Below, in pieces: positions 27,806 through 36,445 of a stretch of 64,000 nt of DNA. The DNA is from CAKZNE01 sp964485405 (lineage in GTDB: Bacteria > Bacteroidota > Bacteroidia > Flavobacteriales > Schleiferiaceae), in the NCBI GenBank assembly GCA_964485405.1, contig CAZAJG010000006.1:59075-123074 (forward strand). The letters are read 5' to 3'. A model generated the notes under the pieces. The model searched no databases and was not told the DNA's origin. It saw only the letters and a list, made by a program, of their open reading frames with translations. The first letter of the stretch is position 1. The number at the start of each line of letters is the position of its first letter. A program made the position numbers and the translations under genes.

Positions 27806-28549
27806 CTAGAAACCTAGGAGCTTCTTCACGTCATTTTTCACTTTATCTACTTTGGAGTTTTTTCCCATCTTTTGAACCAACTGCTTTATTAGCTTTTGTT
27901 TTTCTTTTTCAATGGCGGCATTGATCTTATCGCGAGGGATTTCACGAGTAAGCTTCACAGGCACGGGCACTGTTATTTGTTTGTTCTTACTCATATTCAA
28001 TTTGAGCCACACCTTACCGGAAACGGTAGCTTCCTTTGCCGTTAAAAGTGCGTTTACCGGAAGGGATAACGGCACTTGTGCAGTCATGGTAGTCGTTTTA
28101 TTAGACTCTGCAGGTATAAGGCTATGTTGAAAATGACCGATCTTCATTAAGTACGCATCGTCCAGAAAAAAATCATAAAACATCGAATCCAATTCTACCG
28201 ACTTGGCGTTTGGATTTTGAATCTCCACAAGAGCATCAAAACTGAGCTCTTTTAATTCAAACTTAAACTGCCCTTTACGAATTTGATCCGCCATTTGAAG
28301 CAGGTCTTTAAGCGATGGCTGGTTTACATTGATCTTTTTATCCGAATTGCTAAAATAGATGATGGGAGCGGCCTCAAAAGTTCTGAGTCGCACCTCTTTC
28401 AATTCATATTTGCACTTGCCCAAAAGCTCTCTCGCTTTAATGGATTCTCTAAGAGAAGAGCAAGAGTTAACCAAGAAAGCCAGCAACACTAAAACTACTA
28501 TCCGAGAAACCGAGAAGAAAAGGTTTTGACCATTCAATTTACGAAGCAT
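27806..28549 (-). CDS. LEA-type (water-stress domain) lipoprotein
   Basis: 247 aa. The lipobox LAFLVNSC puts the lipidated Cys at residue 30, so the protein is exported and membrane-anchored. Residues about 90-205 fit the LEA type 2 beta-sandwich: FKFELKELSFDALVEIQNPN, a short SVELDSMFYDFFLDD strand, HFQHSLIPAESNKTTTMTAQVPLSLP, and a closing VPVKLTREIP. The Lys-rich end (KQKLIKQLVQKMGKNSK) is probably a helix. LEA_2 proteins are linked to desiccation or solute stress, but bacterial roles are poorly known. A terminator follows. Confidence 0.8.
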   Translation of the reverse strand: MLRKLNGQNLFFSVSRIVVLVLLAFLVNSCSSLRESIKARELLGKCKYELKEVRLRTFEAAPIIYFSNSDKKINVNQPSLKDLLQMADQIRKGQFKFELKELSFDALVEIQNPNAKSVELDSMFYDFFLDDAYLMKIGHFQHSLIPAESNKTTTMTAQVPLSLPVNALLTAKEATVSGKVWLKLNMSKNKQITVPVPVKLTREIPRDKINAAIEKEKQKLIKQLVQKMGKNSKVDKVKNDVKKLLGF

Positions 28550-28560
28550 AATGAGGAAGA

Positions 28561-28803
28561 TTAAAAACGTAAAGTTAATATTTGGCTGTAAATGTGCTTC
28601 CCACCCCTAAACAGGACTTTACCAAAATCATGGCAGTTTCTACCAGATTCATAAAAAGAGTTACCAGAATCATACTCGCCCCTGCTCAAGCTTCCGCTTA
28701 CCCGACCTTTAAACTCAAATAAAGCCATAGATCTTAATAACATATCCGAAACGGTAATATCTATAACACCTAGAGATAGATTGAGATTTGCACTCAGCTC
28801 CAA
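28561..28803 (-). CDS. Doubtful 80-aa ORF
   Basis: An open frame beginning MELSANLNLSLGVIDITVSD with a Gly/Ser-rich middle and the end QILTLRF. It has no signal peptide, membrane helix or family motif that I recognise. It lies in the right orientation between two minus-strand genes, 11 bases from the LEA gene start, and fills otherwise unexplained space. The hairpin GCACTCAGCT...AGCTGAGTGC spans its start region at about 28791-28815, which argues for an untranslated region instead. Confidence 0.2.
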   Translation of the reverse strand: MELSANLNLSLGVIDITVSDMLLRSMALFEFKGRVSGSLSRGEYDSGNSFYESGRNCHDFGKVLFRGGKHIYSQILTLRF

Positions 28804-28820
28804 AAGCTGAGTGCTTTTCT

Positions 28821-29012
28821 TTAGGCACCAAAAAAATGCAGAGCTTCATACACCAAAAATGCTGGCCATACAATGGCTTTTAAAAAGCCTAAAACTCCGG
28901 CCCAAAAGCCTAAAGAATTAGAAATAAAATAAATGGCTGCACCAATAAATCCTAAGCCATAAACGGCTCCTGTCGTATTCCCTGAGTTAACTGTGATTCT
29001 GTTGTTTGTCAT
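28821..29012 (-). CDS. Small two-helix membrane protein
   Basis: 63 aa. A polar N-terminus (MTNNRITVNSGNTTGAV) is followed by two hydrophobic segments: YGLGFIGAAIYFISNSLGF and VLGFLKAIVWPAFLVYEALH. The Gly-rich composition and WPAFLVYEAL end are typical of short conserved inner-membrane proteins of unknown function in Bacteroidota. It stands alone, 94 bases from the ATP-grasp gene stop. Confidence 0.7.
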   Translation of the reverse strand: MTNNRITVNSGNTTGAVYGLGFIGAAIYFISNSLGFWAGVLGFLKAIVWPAFLVYEALHFFGA

Positions 29013-29106
29013 TTCAAATGCGGATTTTGAGTTTAATGCAAGCTAAACTCAGCTGTGCTTTTTAACAATGACATTCATCAGCTAAAGAACTGATATCCGA
29101 ACAGGT

Positions 29107-30393
29107 TTAAGCAACCGAAAAGGACAAGCTCTCCAGCGCTTCTTCATAAGCGTGAGAGAGATCGGATGGGGAATTTGCTCCCAGGTTAACAATACCGCAA
29201 CGGTATCCACCAACAGAGCGCATTTCTCCAGATAGATCTGTTCCTACTTTTCCGAAAATCTTTACGCTCGATTTTGGATAGCGTTCGCAAAAGGAATTCA
29301 CCTCTTCCTCATCCGGAACTTCTGTTAGTTTATTTCCGGTAAATGTTCTTAAAACAAAGCTTGTAGAACAGTTAAAACTTCCATTTCCATGCCCAAAACT
29401 TGGTTTCTTGCCTAAAGCCAGGTCTATTAATATCTGGTAGGTACTGTTCCCTTCAACATTCTCATAAAGCTCCGAAAACTGGTACGACAAGCGCGGATTT
29501 ACCTCAATAATATGCACACTGTCTTTTACAGGGTTGTAGAACAATTCTACATTAAACTGAGCTTGTTTAAAACCCATGGTTGTAATAAGATCTTCCGTGA
29601 GCTTAACCATTCTATCTTGAACACTTTGACTCAATTTGGATGGGTATTCAAACCTTGAAAAAACATTGGTATTTGGATACATCACAGAATCCACTATACC
29701 ACAACTGTAAAATTTTCCATCGTGCACAAAGCCGTCTAAGGTTACTTGGTCTCCTTCCAATAATTCTTCAGCTACAAAATAATTGGCGTGTAAATTCACT
29801 TCAGAATAAGCCTTTAACAATTGGTTGTAAGGCCGATTTATCATTCTGAAAATAAACCGCTCTAACCAATTAAAGGACATATGTGAACGCAGTTCTTTTT
29901 CGTTGTTTATTTTTTTAGCATATAGAGAAAATGTTCCTTTAACCGGCTTAACGAAAAAGGGGTATTTAAGCTTTGGTGCAAAGTTTTTTGACAGTTTTAA
30001 AGGGATTAAATCGCAATTTACTGCTGCCTCTGGGAAACTTTCCTTTTGTTTGAGCCTACTCAAATACTTGTGTTGAGAAAGGATCATTGTACTAGCATCA
30101 TTTCCTGGAAGGCCTAGTTCCTGGCTAGCAACTGCAGCTATAATTGCTCCAATATATTCTTCTGAAGAAAGTATAGCGTCCACCTTTTCTCGCTTTGCTT
30201 TTCGCACCACTTTTTTTACAAATTTTTCTGCATTAAAAAATGGCAATTTTAAAGATTGTGAAAGCGTTAGCGGATGCGGGAAATCAAATAGTTTAGGCCC
30301 AAAAAACAAGAACTGATACTGTTGGTTGTACTTACTTTTTGCGAATTCAGCCCGATCCCAGTCGTTAGGAAATAGAACTAATACTTTTTTCAT
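29107..30393 (-). CDS. ATP-grasp family ligase, substrate unknown
   Basis: 428 aa. The N-terminal third (MKKVLVLFPNDWDRAEFAKS) fits a pre-ATP-grasp Rossmann-like domain. The ATP-grasp part covers about residues 110-330: KYPFFVKPVKGTFS supplies the nucleotide-binding Lys, YFVAEELLEGDQVTLDGFV is the next strand pair, and HIIEVNPRLSYQFSELYE near 315 has the Mg-binding Glu/Asn/Arg. Such enzymes join a carboxylate to an amine through an acylphosphate. No carrier or peptide-precursor gene is adjacent, so the product cannot be guessed. Cytoplasmic. A long AT-rich gap lies upstream. Confidence 0.82.
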   Translation of the reverse strand: MKKVLVLFPNDWDRAEFAKSKYNQQYQFLFFGPKLFDFPHPLTLSQSLKLPFFNAEKFVKKVVRKAKREKVDAILSSEEYIGAIIAAVASQELGLPGNDASTMILSQHKYLSRLKQKESFPEAAVNCDLIPLKLSKNFAPKLKYPFFVKPVKGTFSLYAKKINNEKELRSHMSFNWLERFIFRMINRPYNQLLKAYSEVNLHANYFVAEELLEGDQVTLDGFVHDGKFYSCGIVDSVMYPNTNVFSRFEYPSKLSQSVQDRMVKLTEDLITTMGFKQAQFNVELFYNPVKDSVHIIEVNPRLSYQFSELYENVEGNSTYQILIDLALGKKPSFGHGNGSFNCSTSFVLRTFTGNKLTEVPDEEEVNSFCERYPKSSVKIFGKVGTDLSGEMRSVGGYRCGIVNLGANSPSDLSHAYEEALESLSFSVA

Positions 30394-30977
30394 GATATGG
30401 TAGAGTTGTTCAAGGTTTCTGTCTTTTTATTTCAAGTATTAGTTGCACGCGAACAAGAGTTGAAATAAATAGTTTCTACGAGTTTTAAATTTTGACTCCT
30501 CAACCTTCTTCTAAGGCGTCAAAACTCCTAATGGGAAAATAATTTAGTGAAATAATCAGCCTATTCATCCGATTAGAAAAAACGCTTCATTACTATTCTT
30601 GATTTTATACTTATTTAAAAGCTTAAAGATTAGAGCATTGTGTAGTACGCTATTTTATTATTTATATGTAATTAATTGATAATCAAAAAGGGGTTCTTTT
30701 TTAAAAAGCTGATGCGTTCATAACTTTTACGCATTGACAACTCCAAATGCTACAATCTTTTAGTACCTTTTTCCATACCAAAAACCACCTTTCAGGCAAC
30801 TTTCTTAGCTTTTGATAGTCAGATTGTTAATGTTATTTCGAGAAAAAAGTGAAATTTTAATTATTTCACTTTTACACTTTTGATGTAGTTTTTGTTATGT
30901 CTATTTTTAAGAAATAACGTTATTGATAACCGTAACGGATTACATGCAGCTATGTAAAACTCTAACCCTGTCTTATT
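30394..30977. other. Divergent intergenic region with palindromes
   Basis: 584 AT-rich bases between the divergent ATP-grasp and LytTR genes. No coding sequence was seen. It contains a hairpin AAAAGTGAAA...TTTCACTTTT (about 30845-30873), and the 12-base perfect palindrome AATAACGTTATT (30913-30924) 53 bases before the LytTR start. Both are candidate control sites. Confidence 0.6.
30913..30944 (+). promoter_or_regulatory. Candidate operator palindrome upstream of the LytTR regulator
   Basis: AATAACGTTATT is a perfect palindrome. A further CGTTA/TAACG inverted pair overlaps it. Its position 30-60 bases before the regulator ATG fits autoregulation, but the binding protein is not known. Confidence 0.3.
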
Positions 30978-31751
30978 ATGTCTATTAACCCAGTAAAAGT
31001 GCTCATTGTAGATGATGAAAGTCGTTCTCGAGAAAATCTCAAACAGCTCATTGAAGGATTTAGCGAGGGAATTCAAGTGTGTGGCGAAGCCGGTTCTGCT
31101 CAATCTGCTTTTAAGCAAATCAATACACTAAACCCGGATGCTCTTTTTCTAGACATTAATATGCCGGATGTAGATGGGATGAGTTTTGCCAAAATCCTTA
31201 GAGAAAAAGGCCTTACTCTCCCTGTAGTTTTTGTTACCGCCTACGATCAATATGCTATCCAAGCTTTTAGAGCAAGTGCTTTAGATTATTTATTAAAACC
31301 CATCAACTTAAAAGAGTTAGCTCGTGTATCGAATAAGCTAGTAGATTCTTTTAAAAACAAGAGTACACATCCCAATTCTGAACTCTCTTTTCTATTAGAA
31401 AACCTCGAATCTCGTAACACGCCTAAAAAAGTAAAGCTCCCCTGGCAAGGCGGTTTTAAAGTGGTAAATACTGAGGAGATTGTAAGTGTTCAATCGGATA
31501 ACTGTTATTCTGAAATATTTCTTGATGATAAAAAACTTACGGCTACTATTACCATTGGTGAGTTGGAACAAATGCTTTCTAACTTCTCCTTTTTTAGGGT
31601 ACACAACCGGTTTTTAATAAACCTAAACTATGTGGATAGCTTTAGCAATACTGGGGGAGAACATGTAACTATGACAAATGGCTCTTCTTTTCCCGTTGCC
31701 AGGCGAAGAGTAAAAGAGTTTAAGGAGGCTTTTTCTTCAATTTCCAGTTAA
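30978..31751 (+). CDS. LytTR-family response regulator
   Basis: 257 aa. The receiver domain spans about 6-125, with D12/D13, phosphoacceptor D59 in ALFLDINMP, Thr in VFVTAY and Lys in YLLKPI. The LytTR domain covers about 150-255 (LPWQGGFKVVNTEEIVSVQS, then FFRVHNRFLINLNYVDSF). The partner kinase gene starts six bases after its stop, giving a LytS/LytR-like pair. It is distinct from the other LytTR regulator in this window, whose kinase is of the HisKA_2 type. Confidence 0.94.
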   Translation: MSINPVKVLIVDDESRSRENLKQLIEGFSEGIQVCGEAGSAQSAFKQINTLNPDALFLDINMPDVDGMSFAKILREKGLTLPVVFVTAYDQYAIQAFRASALDYLLKPINLKELARVSNKLVDSFKNKSTHPNSELSFLLENLESRNTPKKVKLPWQGGFKVVNTEEIVSVQSDNCYSEIFLDDKKLTATITIGELEQMLSNFSFFRVHNRFLINLNYVDSFSNTGGEHVTMTNGSSFPVARRRVKEFKEAFSSISS

Positions 31752-31757
31752 ATCTTC

Positions 31758-34703
31758 ATGTCTGGACAGCTCTTTTTCCGTTTCTTTTTTTTGCTTCTTC
31801 TGGTACCATCTTATTACAATGGTCAGCCCAAAATAGATCGGGTAAACTATAATTTTTACAATCAGAAAGGATTACGAGGTGATGAGTTTTTTGGAATTGC
31901 TCAAGACTTTAATGGCGTATTATGGGTGGGTAGTACTAAAGGCATCTATCGCTTTGATGGACAAAACAGTCGCTTATATAGCCGTGCAGAAGGCATTATA
32001 TCTCGAGTAGTAACTCGAATTTTTCTGTTAAAGGATAGTTCGCTGATCGCTCTTGGCGAAAAGCCATACGCCTTGTACCGGATTAAGAACGATAAGCTGC
32101 ATGTTTTACATCCAGAGCTTGAACATAGACTTAACGGAAATTATGTTTGCTTAAACCGTGATAAAACAGGAATCTATGCGTATTCCTCCAATGGATCCAA
32201 AATTTTACGTATTGATAAAGATTCAATTCACACCGTTCAAGACTCTATCCGAAGGATATCCTCCTTGTTTCATTCACCCAGCGGTAAGCTGATTGTTTGT
32301 ACCGTGAAGAAAAATAAGGGAGACAAATTAAACCCAAAAAGTGACACCAGTGTAACCCGAGTACTTGAATACCCAACTCGGATAAAGTATATAGTTGGTA
32401 ATAATGGCAATAACTACGCCTTAAGTCAAGAGTATTTAATAGAAGAAAAAGCTTATTCTCAAGTTGATACTTTAGCTCGTTTTACACCAGAAGATAATAT
32501 TCTAAAACCGCATTTTCTTGTGCAAGATGACGCGGGAGGGTTTTGGTTTTCTGGCGAAACATCTGGATTACACTATTTTGATCCAAACACAAAAAAAGTA
32601 TCCCAACTAGACGCATATTTTGGTTTAAGTGGGGTACAGATTACCTCTCTGTTTAAAGATAATGACGACAACATTTGGCTATCAACCATGGGTAGGGGCC
32701 TTCAATGTATTAGGCGCAGTATTTTTAAAAACTACACTAAATCTGAAGGGCTTCCCAACAACTACATTACACAACTCCAACAAACGAAAAACGGGGTAGT
32801 TTGGGTAGGAACGTATTCCGGTCTTAGTCTTTTGAAAAAATCCCCTTTCTCTTCAGGCTATCAGATAAAAACATACCCTCAGCTTGGCTTTATCCAGAGA
32901 CTTTCCAAAGATTGGTCTGAACGAATATTTATAGCTAATGAAAGAGGGTTCCCATCAGAACCTCTCAATGCACCAAAAGGAGCGTATTTCATTCCAGAAA
33001 TCGGTCTTTCAGTTGATCAACTGTCTGATAATCAATATGTTTATTCGTCTTGGAGAGGCTTAAGATATTTTAAAAATTATACAGACATCCAACAGTGGCA
33101 TGAGAAAATCACTCTGCAGGTACTAGCTGAAGAGCCGATCAAAAAACTGATTCAGGTAAATGCTCAAGAGTTGGTTCTCACTGAAAAAGGGCTTTATAAA
33201 AGAGAGGTAAACGATTTATGCGCTATCCATATCCCATTGCTCCAAGAAGATCAGCAAAATAATACGCTGGCCTTTTATGATATAGTTGAAGGTACGAATC
33301 AGGAAATATGGATTGGAAGCTCAGAAGGTTTGCTTCATAAAAAAGGGGAAAACTGGACACTGTACAATGCTGAAGATGGCTTGCATGATGAAGTTTGTAA
33401 AACCTTAGAATATGAACCCGGTGAGAATAGATTATGGATAGGTGCCAGCAATGGCTTAATCTCTTTTTGGAAAGGGAATTTTAATGCTTACACCAAAAGT
33501 GATGGGCTTCTTTCTAACGAGGTTAATGCGATTCTTAACGACTCTATAAACGACTGCATATGGGTGGCCACAGGAAACGGCCTGAGTCAACTTCAAAAAT
33601 CCCGAGTGGACCATATCCCAGATAGCAAAAAAAAAGTAGCCATTTATCAAGCGGAGATCATGAATGATACTTCTATTGCTTACCCACATGATATGCACTT
33701 AGAGGCTTTTCAAGACCATTTAACTATTTACTTTTCCGCCCCATACCTCTTCTTTCCTGAAGAGGCCGAATATCAATTTAAGCTCGAAGGCGTTCACAAT
33801 AAATGGCAAAAGGCCAATCAAAATAGCCCTAGAGCAGAATTTATGTCCTTATCGCCAGGTGATTATACTTTTAAAGCTCGAAGCAGAAAGTTGGGTTCTG
33901 AATGGGGTGAAGTCTCCAATCTGCGCTTCATCATAGCCACTCCTTTTTGGAAGAGAACTTCCTTTCGGGTAGCAGTGATTATCCTCTTTGTTTTTATCAC
34001 CATTTCTATTGCACAGCTCCGTATAAAAAGCATTAAAAAGAAAGAGCGAAACAAACGCCAAATGCTGACCACAATGAATGACTTGGAACTACAAGCCTTT
34101 CATTATAGCATGAATCCCCACTTCTTGTTTAACTCTTTAAATTCTATACAGCAGTTCATCACCAAGTATAGAGATGCTGTAGCGGTTAACTTTATATCAG
34201 AATTCTCTTTGTTAGTTCGTAATAACTTGGAAGCGCTTCGCTCGGGTTGGATTAGCCTGGATAACGAGATAGAGCAGCTCGAACGATACTTGAGTCTAGA
34301 ATCGCATAGACTAAATCATGCTCTTTCCTATAAAATTGAAGTAGATCCCTCCATTCCTCTTTCTCAAGTGGAAGTCCCTCCCCTTTTTATTCAACCTTTT
34401 ATTGAAAATTCCATTTGGCATGGTATTGCTCCAAAAGAGAATAAAGAAGGAAGCTTTATACGCCTACAAATTGAAGCTGAGAATGAGGAATGTTTGCGGA
34501 TTACCATACAAGATAACGGAGTAGGCTTAAACGCTCAAAAAAATAACAAAAAGCCAGGGCATGTGTCGAGAGGTATTGAGCTGATTCGAAAACGATTGGA
34601 ATTGCTCTCAGAGAAAAATCAATTTGAAATATTGGAAACCAAAGATCGTGAAGGAAATCCAACCGGTACTTTGGTTAGCATCATATTTCATATAGTAGAC
34701 TAG
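31758..34703 (+). CDS. Two-component propeller sensor histidine kinase (LytS-like kinase domain)
   Basis: 981 aa. A signal peptide is followed by a long periplasmic sensor (about 25-640) with repeated Reg_prop motifs of the type DFNGVLWVGSTKGIYRFD, DNIWLSTMGRGLQ and NGVVWVGTYSGLSLL, which form beta-propellers. A Y_Y_Y domain follows (about 640-725). One membrane helix is near 735-755. The His_kinase domain has FHYSMNPHFLFNSLNSIQ with His near 788, and a C-terminal HATPase carries FIENSIWHGI and DNGVGLN. Unlike hybrid HTCS proteins it stops after the ATPase, and the regulator is the separate gene just upstream. The ligand is unknown; other propeller sensors often detect carbohydrates. Confidence 0.94.
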   Translation: MSGQLFFRFFFLLLLVPSYYNGQPKIDRVNYNFYNQKGLRGDEFFGIAQDFNGVLWVGSTKGIYRFDGQNSRLYSRAEGIISRVVTRIFLLKDSSLIALGEKPYALYRIKNDKLHVLHPELEHRLNGNYVCLNRDKTGIYAYSSNGSKILRIDKDSIHTVQDSIRRISSLFHSPSGKLIVCTVKKNKGDKLNPKSDTSVTRVLEYPTRIKYIVGNNGNNYALSQEYLIEEKAYSQVDTLARFTPEDNILKPHFLVQDDAGGFWFSGETSGLHYFDPNTKKVSQLDAYFGLSGVQITSLFKDNDDNIWLSTMGRGLQCIRRSIFKNYTKSEGLPNNYITQLQQTKNGVVWVGTYSGLSLLKKSPFSSGYQIKTYPQLGFIQRLSKDWSERIFIANERGFPSEPLNAPKGAYFIPEIGLSVDQLSDNQYVYSSWRGLRYFKNYTDIQQWHEKITLQVLAEEPIKKLIQVNAQELVLTEKGLYKREVNDLCAIHIPLLQEDQQNNTLAFYDIVEGTNQEIWIGSSEGLLHKKGENWTLYNAEDGLHDEVCKTLEYEPGENRLWIGASNGLISFWKGNFNAYTKSDGLLSNEVNAILNDSINDCIWVATGNGLSQLQKSRVDHIPDSKKKVAIYQAEIMNDTSIAYPHDMHLEAFQDHLTIYFSAPYLFFPEEAEYQFKLEGVHNKWQKANQNSPRAEFMSLSPGDYTFKARSRKLGSEWGEVSNLRFIIATPFWKRTSFRVAVIILFVFITISIAQLRIKSIKKKERNKRQMLTTMNDLELQAFHYSMNPHFLFNSLNSIQQFITKYRDAVAVNFISEFSLLVRNNLEALRSGWISLDNEIEQLERYLSLESHRLNHALSYKIEVDPSIPLSQVEVPPLFIQPFIENSIWHGIAPKENKEGSFIRLQIEAENEECLRITIQDNGVGLNAQKNNKKPGHVSRGIELIRKRLELLSEKNQFEILETKDREGNPTGTLVSIIFHIVD

Positions 34704-34707
34704 AGTT

Positions 34708-36285
34708 CTATCTGAATAGGGTTAAACAATCGCTAGCATGCTTTTCATTTCCTCTCTCATCTCTATATAAGATTGTCCAGAAATACACCCCTTCGGTTAC
34801 ATTTTCTGCTTTCCAGTTTATTTTTGGATCTGTTGTTTCGTACACTTTAATTCCCCATCTATTAAAAATTGTGGTGTGCATAGAAATGATGCCTTTACTT
34901 ACTGTTGGAGCAAATAAATCATTCACCTGATCATTGTTTGGTGTAAAAACATTGGGCATTTGTAATACAATCTTACAGTCTCCTTGCTTTACTAGAATCG
35001 AATCCGTAAACCAACAGTTTTCTGTAATTACCTCTACCCAATATATTCCAGGTTCTGTAAGCTTGAAGGTTGAATCGGTGGAATTATCTTGCCATATATA
35101 TTCAGCATTTCTAGCTGCTGCATCAAGGAGTATACTTTCTCCGCGACAGATTGTAGTATCCTCTCCAAGATCTTTAAATCTAGAACGAACTGTACTTACT
35201 TGAATGGAGTCCGCAAATACACAACCGCCCACAGTTACCTCTACCCAATATACCCCTTCTCCTTGAGCCATAAAAGTAGGATTCTTTGAATCGTCTTGCC
35301 ATAAATAAGTGGCATTGGATGTTGTTGCATCAAAAAATACGCTTTCTCCTTCACATAAAATGGTATCATTTCCTAATCCTGGGAAATCCGAATCGACAAT
35401 AGTAACTGTAACGGAAGCGGTATCATTCTGTGATCCATAACAAAAATAGGTAGTGGTGCTATCCGGTTTTACTCTAATTATGGAATCTGTGGAGATAACC
35501 ATATTTGGCATAACACTATCTACCCAAGTATATGAAGTACTATTAAAAGCCACTAGGCTAATCGAGTCATTTGAGCAAAGGGTGGTGTCGCCACTCAACC
35601 AAATATTAGGGGAAAGTGTAACGCTTACATCATCAATAAAATATGAGGCTACAGAACCTGGTGTGCCAAAGTCGTGAACCAGGAAATTATTATAATCCTT
35701 AAAGTTACCGATGGAGATATATTGCTCACCTCCTTTTGCCAAGTATTCTCCTGAAATCGGAACCCATTGTGCTGTATCTAAAAGCATATTTCCTGAAGGA
35801 TTACTAATTTGAGGTAAAACAGGAGGGTTAATCGGAAAAGCCTTGCGATGAGCCCAAGCCGTATCAGAAATATAAGCACCTATAGCATCAATACCATACC
35901 TATTATGACTGCGAGATACGTAAAAAACAACATCGTACATCCTATTTTTTACTAAAGGACTTGAAAATTTAACCTGTATATGTTCGCAATAATTATCTAA
36001 AGCAATTGCTGGATAATAACATATAACATGCGCATAAGCATTACCTGTTCTGGCAGGCTGATACCCCCATTGGTTATTCGGGACACCAGCGGATGCTGAA
36101 TTGCATTGATGACAATAATCCGTTGTACCCTTGGTGGGGGAGTACCAAGACAAACAACTATCTATTTGTCCTGTATTGCTGGGACAAGAAGTATAATTTT
36201 CAAAACTCGGATTGGGTATCAAGTTTTGCCCTTTTAACTGATAAAGGGTTAAAACACCTAATACGACTGCTATTAGATTCTTCAT
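34708..36285 (-). CDS. Secreted protein with type B T9SS (gliding-motility-type) C-terminal domain
   Basis: 525 aa. Signal peptide (MKNLIAVVLGVLTLYQLKGQ), then a Cys-containing galactose-binding-like N-terminal domain (NLIPNPSFENYTSCP... to about residue 235), about three short Ig/PKD-like repeats (ILCEGESVFFDATTSNATYL, then ICRGESILLDAAARNAEY), and a C-terminal type B sorting domain (MPNVFTPNNDQVNDLFAP, TIFNRWGIKVYE, GVYFWTILY). It should be exported across the outer membrane by T9SS and either released or attached. It is convergent with the propeller kinase gene, with only four bases between the stop codons. No enzymatic motif was seen. Confidence 0.9.
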   Translation of the reverse strand: MKNLIAVVLGVLTLYQLKGQNLIPNPSFENYTSCPSNTGQIDSCLSWYSPTKGTTDYCHQCNSASAGVPNNQWGYQPARTGNAYAHVICYYPAIALDNYCEHIQVKFSSPLVKNRMYDVVFYVSRSHNRYGIDAIGAYISDTAWAHRKAFPINPPVLPQISNPSGNMLLDTAQWVPISGEYLAKGGEQYISIGNFKDYNNFLVHDFGTPGSVASYFIDDVSVTLSPNIWLSGDTTLCSNDSISLVAFNSTSYTWVDSVMPNMVISTDSIIRVKPDSTTTYFCYGSQNDTASVTVTIVDSDFPGLGNDTILCEGESVFFDATTSNATYLWQDDSKNPTFMAQGEGVYWVEVTVGGCVFADSIQVSTVRSRFKDLGEDTTICRGESILLDAAARNAEYIWQDNSTDSTFKLTEPGIYWVEVITENCWFTDSILVKQGDCKIVLQMPNVFTPNNDQVNDLFAPTVSKGIISMHTTIFNRWGIKVYETTDPKINWKAENVTEGVYFWTILYRDERGNEKHASDCLTLFR

Positions 36286-36390
36286 TTAAATGGTTCTAGG
36301 GTTTAAAAAGGTAAAAAACTTATAACCCTTACTATTGAAGAGATGAGTGAAAGGAAAGGGAAGGTTTTATAAACACTCACTCATTTTGGG

Positions 36391-36435
36391 AAAAAAGAAT
36401 ATGGCTGGGGTTGGCCTTCGGAACGAACGCCAACC
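36391..36435 (-). terminator. Probable terminator of the WxxxxNW-repeat T9SS gene
   Basis: On the minus strand GGTTGGCGTTC pairs with GAAGGCCAACC (one mismatch) around a 5-base loop. A T-rich tract (ATTCTTTTTT) follows about eight bases later, further away than usual. Confidence 0.55.
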
Positions 36436-36445
36436 TCAACCGTAT

